In this document: piece after piece, positions 61,848-64,000 of the stretch
Layout: each line of letters starts with the position of its first letter
How positions within the stretch are numbered: position 1 is the stretch's first letter
Assembly: GCA_028023455.1 (NCBI GenBank)
Contig: JAQFVV010006245.1
Coordinates: forward strand, 7,335,331-7,399,330
Direction: 5' to 3'
From: Epiperipatus broadwayi
Taxonomy: Eukaryota; Onychophora; Udeonychophora; Euonychophora; Peripatidae
DNA length: 64,000 bases
Notes under the pieces: model-generated
Told to the model about the DNA's origin: nothing
Database searches by the model: none
The model's input: only the letters and a program-made list of their open reading frames with translations
Made by a program: the position numbers and the translations under genes

Positions 61848-64000
61848 AATTAGACTATTTTATACTAGTAGTTAACTCATATGAGTTTCTGACTGAAGCT
61901 TAACTTGTTATTTCTAGCTCTCAATGACTTCTTGAAACTAATAATTTAATATGTTTTTATTATAAAAAAATGAAATAATGTATTTTATAATAATCAGTTG
62001 AAATTTTTAATTCAAACTTTTTAATTGGTTAATAATATTTTGATCCAGATTATTACAACGGAGATTCTTTTTTAAATAATTTTTTTGGAGGGGTATTTAT
62101 ACTTTTTAATAACACTTCAGATTTTTTTGTATATAATATATTTATATAGAAAAAAAGAAGAAAGAAGAAAAAAGAACAAGAGAGAAAAAAGGGAAAGGGA
62201 GAAAAACAGAGGGGGAGAGAAGCAGAAAGAGAAAGATGGAGATAGACGAGGAAAGAGAAAAAAAGGAAGAGAGAGAGAAAGATTTTCAAATTATTTTATA
62301 ATATTAACAATTGATAAATGAATTTAACAAGTTACGATTAATATAGAAATTAATTTTAGCACTTTAAAAAATAATAATAATAATTATCTTATTTATGGCA
62401 TCAGGTTGCTAACACAGACTTATTATTAAATTCACTTTACATCCACCCACATACATTTTTGTTTGAAGAAAAAAAAAGAAGAAAAGCAAATAAGTATTTT
62501 CCTGCCATGAATATGTCAATTAAAATATTTGAAGTCTTAATTTTTTTTTTTTAAAAAAAATATAAACTATTGATTAAAAATCATATATTTAAAAAAAAAT
62601 TTTTGTTTTGTTTTAATGTATTGCTTTGAAAATAGATTTAATTAAAATATACAGCATTTATACAAAACGATTTATTTTCTCTTAACATAATTCTGATTAT
62701 TAGCATTTTTTTTTTTTTTTGCTTTTGGATTTTAAAGTTTGCTTTCCTGTTTGTTTTTTAGTTTTTTTTTTATTATTCTTAAACAACTCAACCATTATAT
62801 TAAATAAATAATTATGTAAAAAATATAGTAAATTCTGATCCTGACATATCTGTAATCAATCAAATTTTTAGATTTGCAGCTCCTTGTTCTGAAAGGGTAA
62901 TTAATAAATTGTGAATAATTGTCCAATGCAAAAGCCTCTCTTAAATTTATGTATTTTATAGTTTATTAAGAAACATTAGAAGGAGAGTGCTGCAAATATA
63001 AAGATTTGCTTGGTTATACATATATGTTCATGCTCATTTGTCAGTATATATATATAAAGAAAATAAATCACTCTTCCCCAGACCATGACTTCAAAGCACT
63101 TTAAATATTGAATAAAGGAACAAGAATTGAATTAATCACATACTCTTAGTCTTTCGTTTAACATTTGGGGTGTTTTTAAGTCATGGAGAGGTTAAATTAC
63201 TTCCTTTGTTTTTATTAAGATATATAATTTAAAGTTTATATTCTTGGTTTTTTTAAACGTGAACTCCTAATTTTTATCGTAGTAAAAAAAAAAAAACCCG
63301 TGAACTCCTATACATTAATAATTTACATTCTACAAATGTAGATGACCAATAAAATGTATTAAACAGGTCATAATTAAGATATATGAATACAAATTTGATT
63401 TGGTATTTCTATGTCACTTATTAGATAGTTCAAACTTTTAGTCATCTGATAAATAGTGGGTTTTTTCTGAAAACAATATATCAAAAGAAGGCTTGTCTAT
63501 AAAATTTTACACTGGTTGTGGTGAATAAGGATTTAATAACAAATCCTCAGAGGAATGTCCTACAAATGTAAAGATTTGACTGATTATAGATATATCAGGC
63601 ACATTAGTTAATTATATATATATATATAAGATTTATGTACATTATGATTAAATTTCAAACATTAACATCAAATTGAGCTCTGCTATCTAACTCATTAAAT
63701 AGAAATTGTATGACTATATTGATGAAGCCTCAACTTGTTTCTGAAGCTGCTGATGAGATCAGATGTTTTGACAAAAATATAGGTCATGGGTTCAGTGAAT
63801 TTTTTTATCAAATATTGTGCTTGAAATATTGTAAAAATTTCCATAGCAGGCATGACTAAATGTAATTATTTATATTATTGCATAATGTTTATTCTTCTGT
63901 TAGTTTTATCATTTTTATAATATAAATACCTGCTTTGACATTTCTAAACGTTGGACTATCTAGTTCATTTGCATATGCTTTGCATACTGCTTTGTTTCCT
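61848..64000. other. Low-complexity AT-rich DNA, no gene seen
   Basis: The stretch includes a purine tract (62145-62286), poly(T) runs near 62540 and 62707, and two related ~35-bp phrases (AAATATAAAGATTTG near 62994 and AAATGTAAAGATTTG near 63564) each followed by a (TA)n run. Confidence 0.55.
62145..62286. repeat. Polypurine tract, ~140 bp
   Basis: The plus strand is almost pure A/G (GA-rich, including GAGAGAGAGAAAG). Such tracts can form triplex (H-DNA). The charged open frames across it are artefacts of composition. Confidence 0.9.

Noticed and set aside
62053-62321. Highly charged or Phe/Leu-rich 78-codon frames
   Set aside because: They result from the polypurine tract read on either strand.

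Overview
This window looks like AT-rich nuclear DNA (roughly three quarters A+T by eye) from an invertebrate animal. I see no host protein-coding gene I would stand behind. What can be recognised is almost all transposable-element sequence: RTE-type and other non-LTR retrotransposons with gag-like ORF1 remnants, hAT DNA transposons with BED zinc fingers, a pogo/Tc1-mariner-like non-autonomous family with TA target duplications, tRNA-derived SINEs, LTR-like elements, and AT/AAT microsatellites. The mix fits several metazoan groups (arachnids and other arthropods, molluscs, cnidarians). The sequence alone does not settle which.

Layout. 1-9 kb: a ~1.0-kb pogo-like element (ends 1307 and 8988) is split by a ~6.7-kb TA-flanked insertion that holds a minisatellite, a small hairpin array and a Myb/SANT-like remnant. 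9-13.5 kb: dispersed repeats, a 189-bp near-perfect palindrome with a degenerate hammerhead/Penelope-like motif, a tRNA-Gly-like SINE, and a second pogo-like copy carrying a nested hAT-type MITE. 13.5-16.4 kb: a reverse-transcriptase fragment followed by an ORF1 (gag-like) remnant. 17-20 kb: tRNA SINEs, including an inverted pair. 21.2-23.3 kb: a decayed hAT transposon with TIRs and a probable 8-bp target duplication. 25.2-34.8 kb: one old RTE copy interrupted by two LTR-like elements of 4.2 and 2.15 kb. 35-36.2 kb: a SINE and another RT fragment. 38.7 kb: a foldback. 39.5-46.7 kb: two abutting minus-strand LINEs. 47.4-49.1 kb: a repeat family ending in a large inverted repeat. 49-55.9 kb: little recognisable apart from one dispersed repeat. 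55.9-61.8 kb: a second hAT element containing a tRNA SINE and a full-length 3.3-kb RTE element with a 12-bp target duplication, whose reading frame has one stop and one frameshift. 61.8-64 kb: low-complexity DNA.

How the parts relate. The value of the region is its nesting. Target-site duplications and sequence continuity let the insertion order be read: hAT before SINE and RTE at 56-62 kb; RTE before the two LTR-like elements at 25-35 kb; the pogo-like element before its 6.7-kb insertion at 1-9 kb. All coding remains except the 58-61 kb RTE are heavily broken, so this appears to be a long-lived, gene-poor repeat graveyard with at least one fairly recent RTE insertion.
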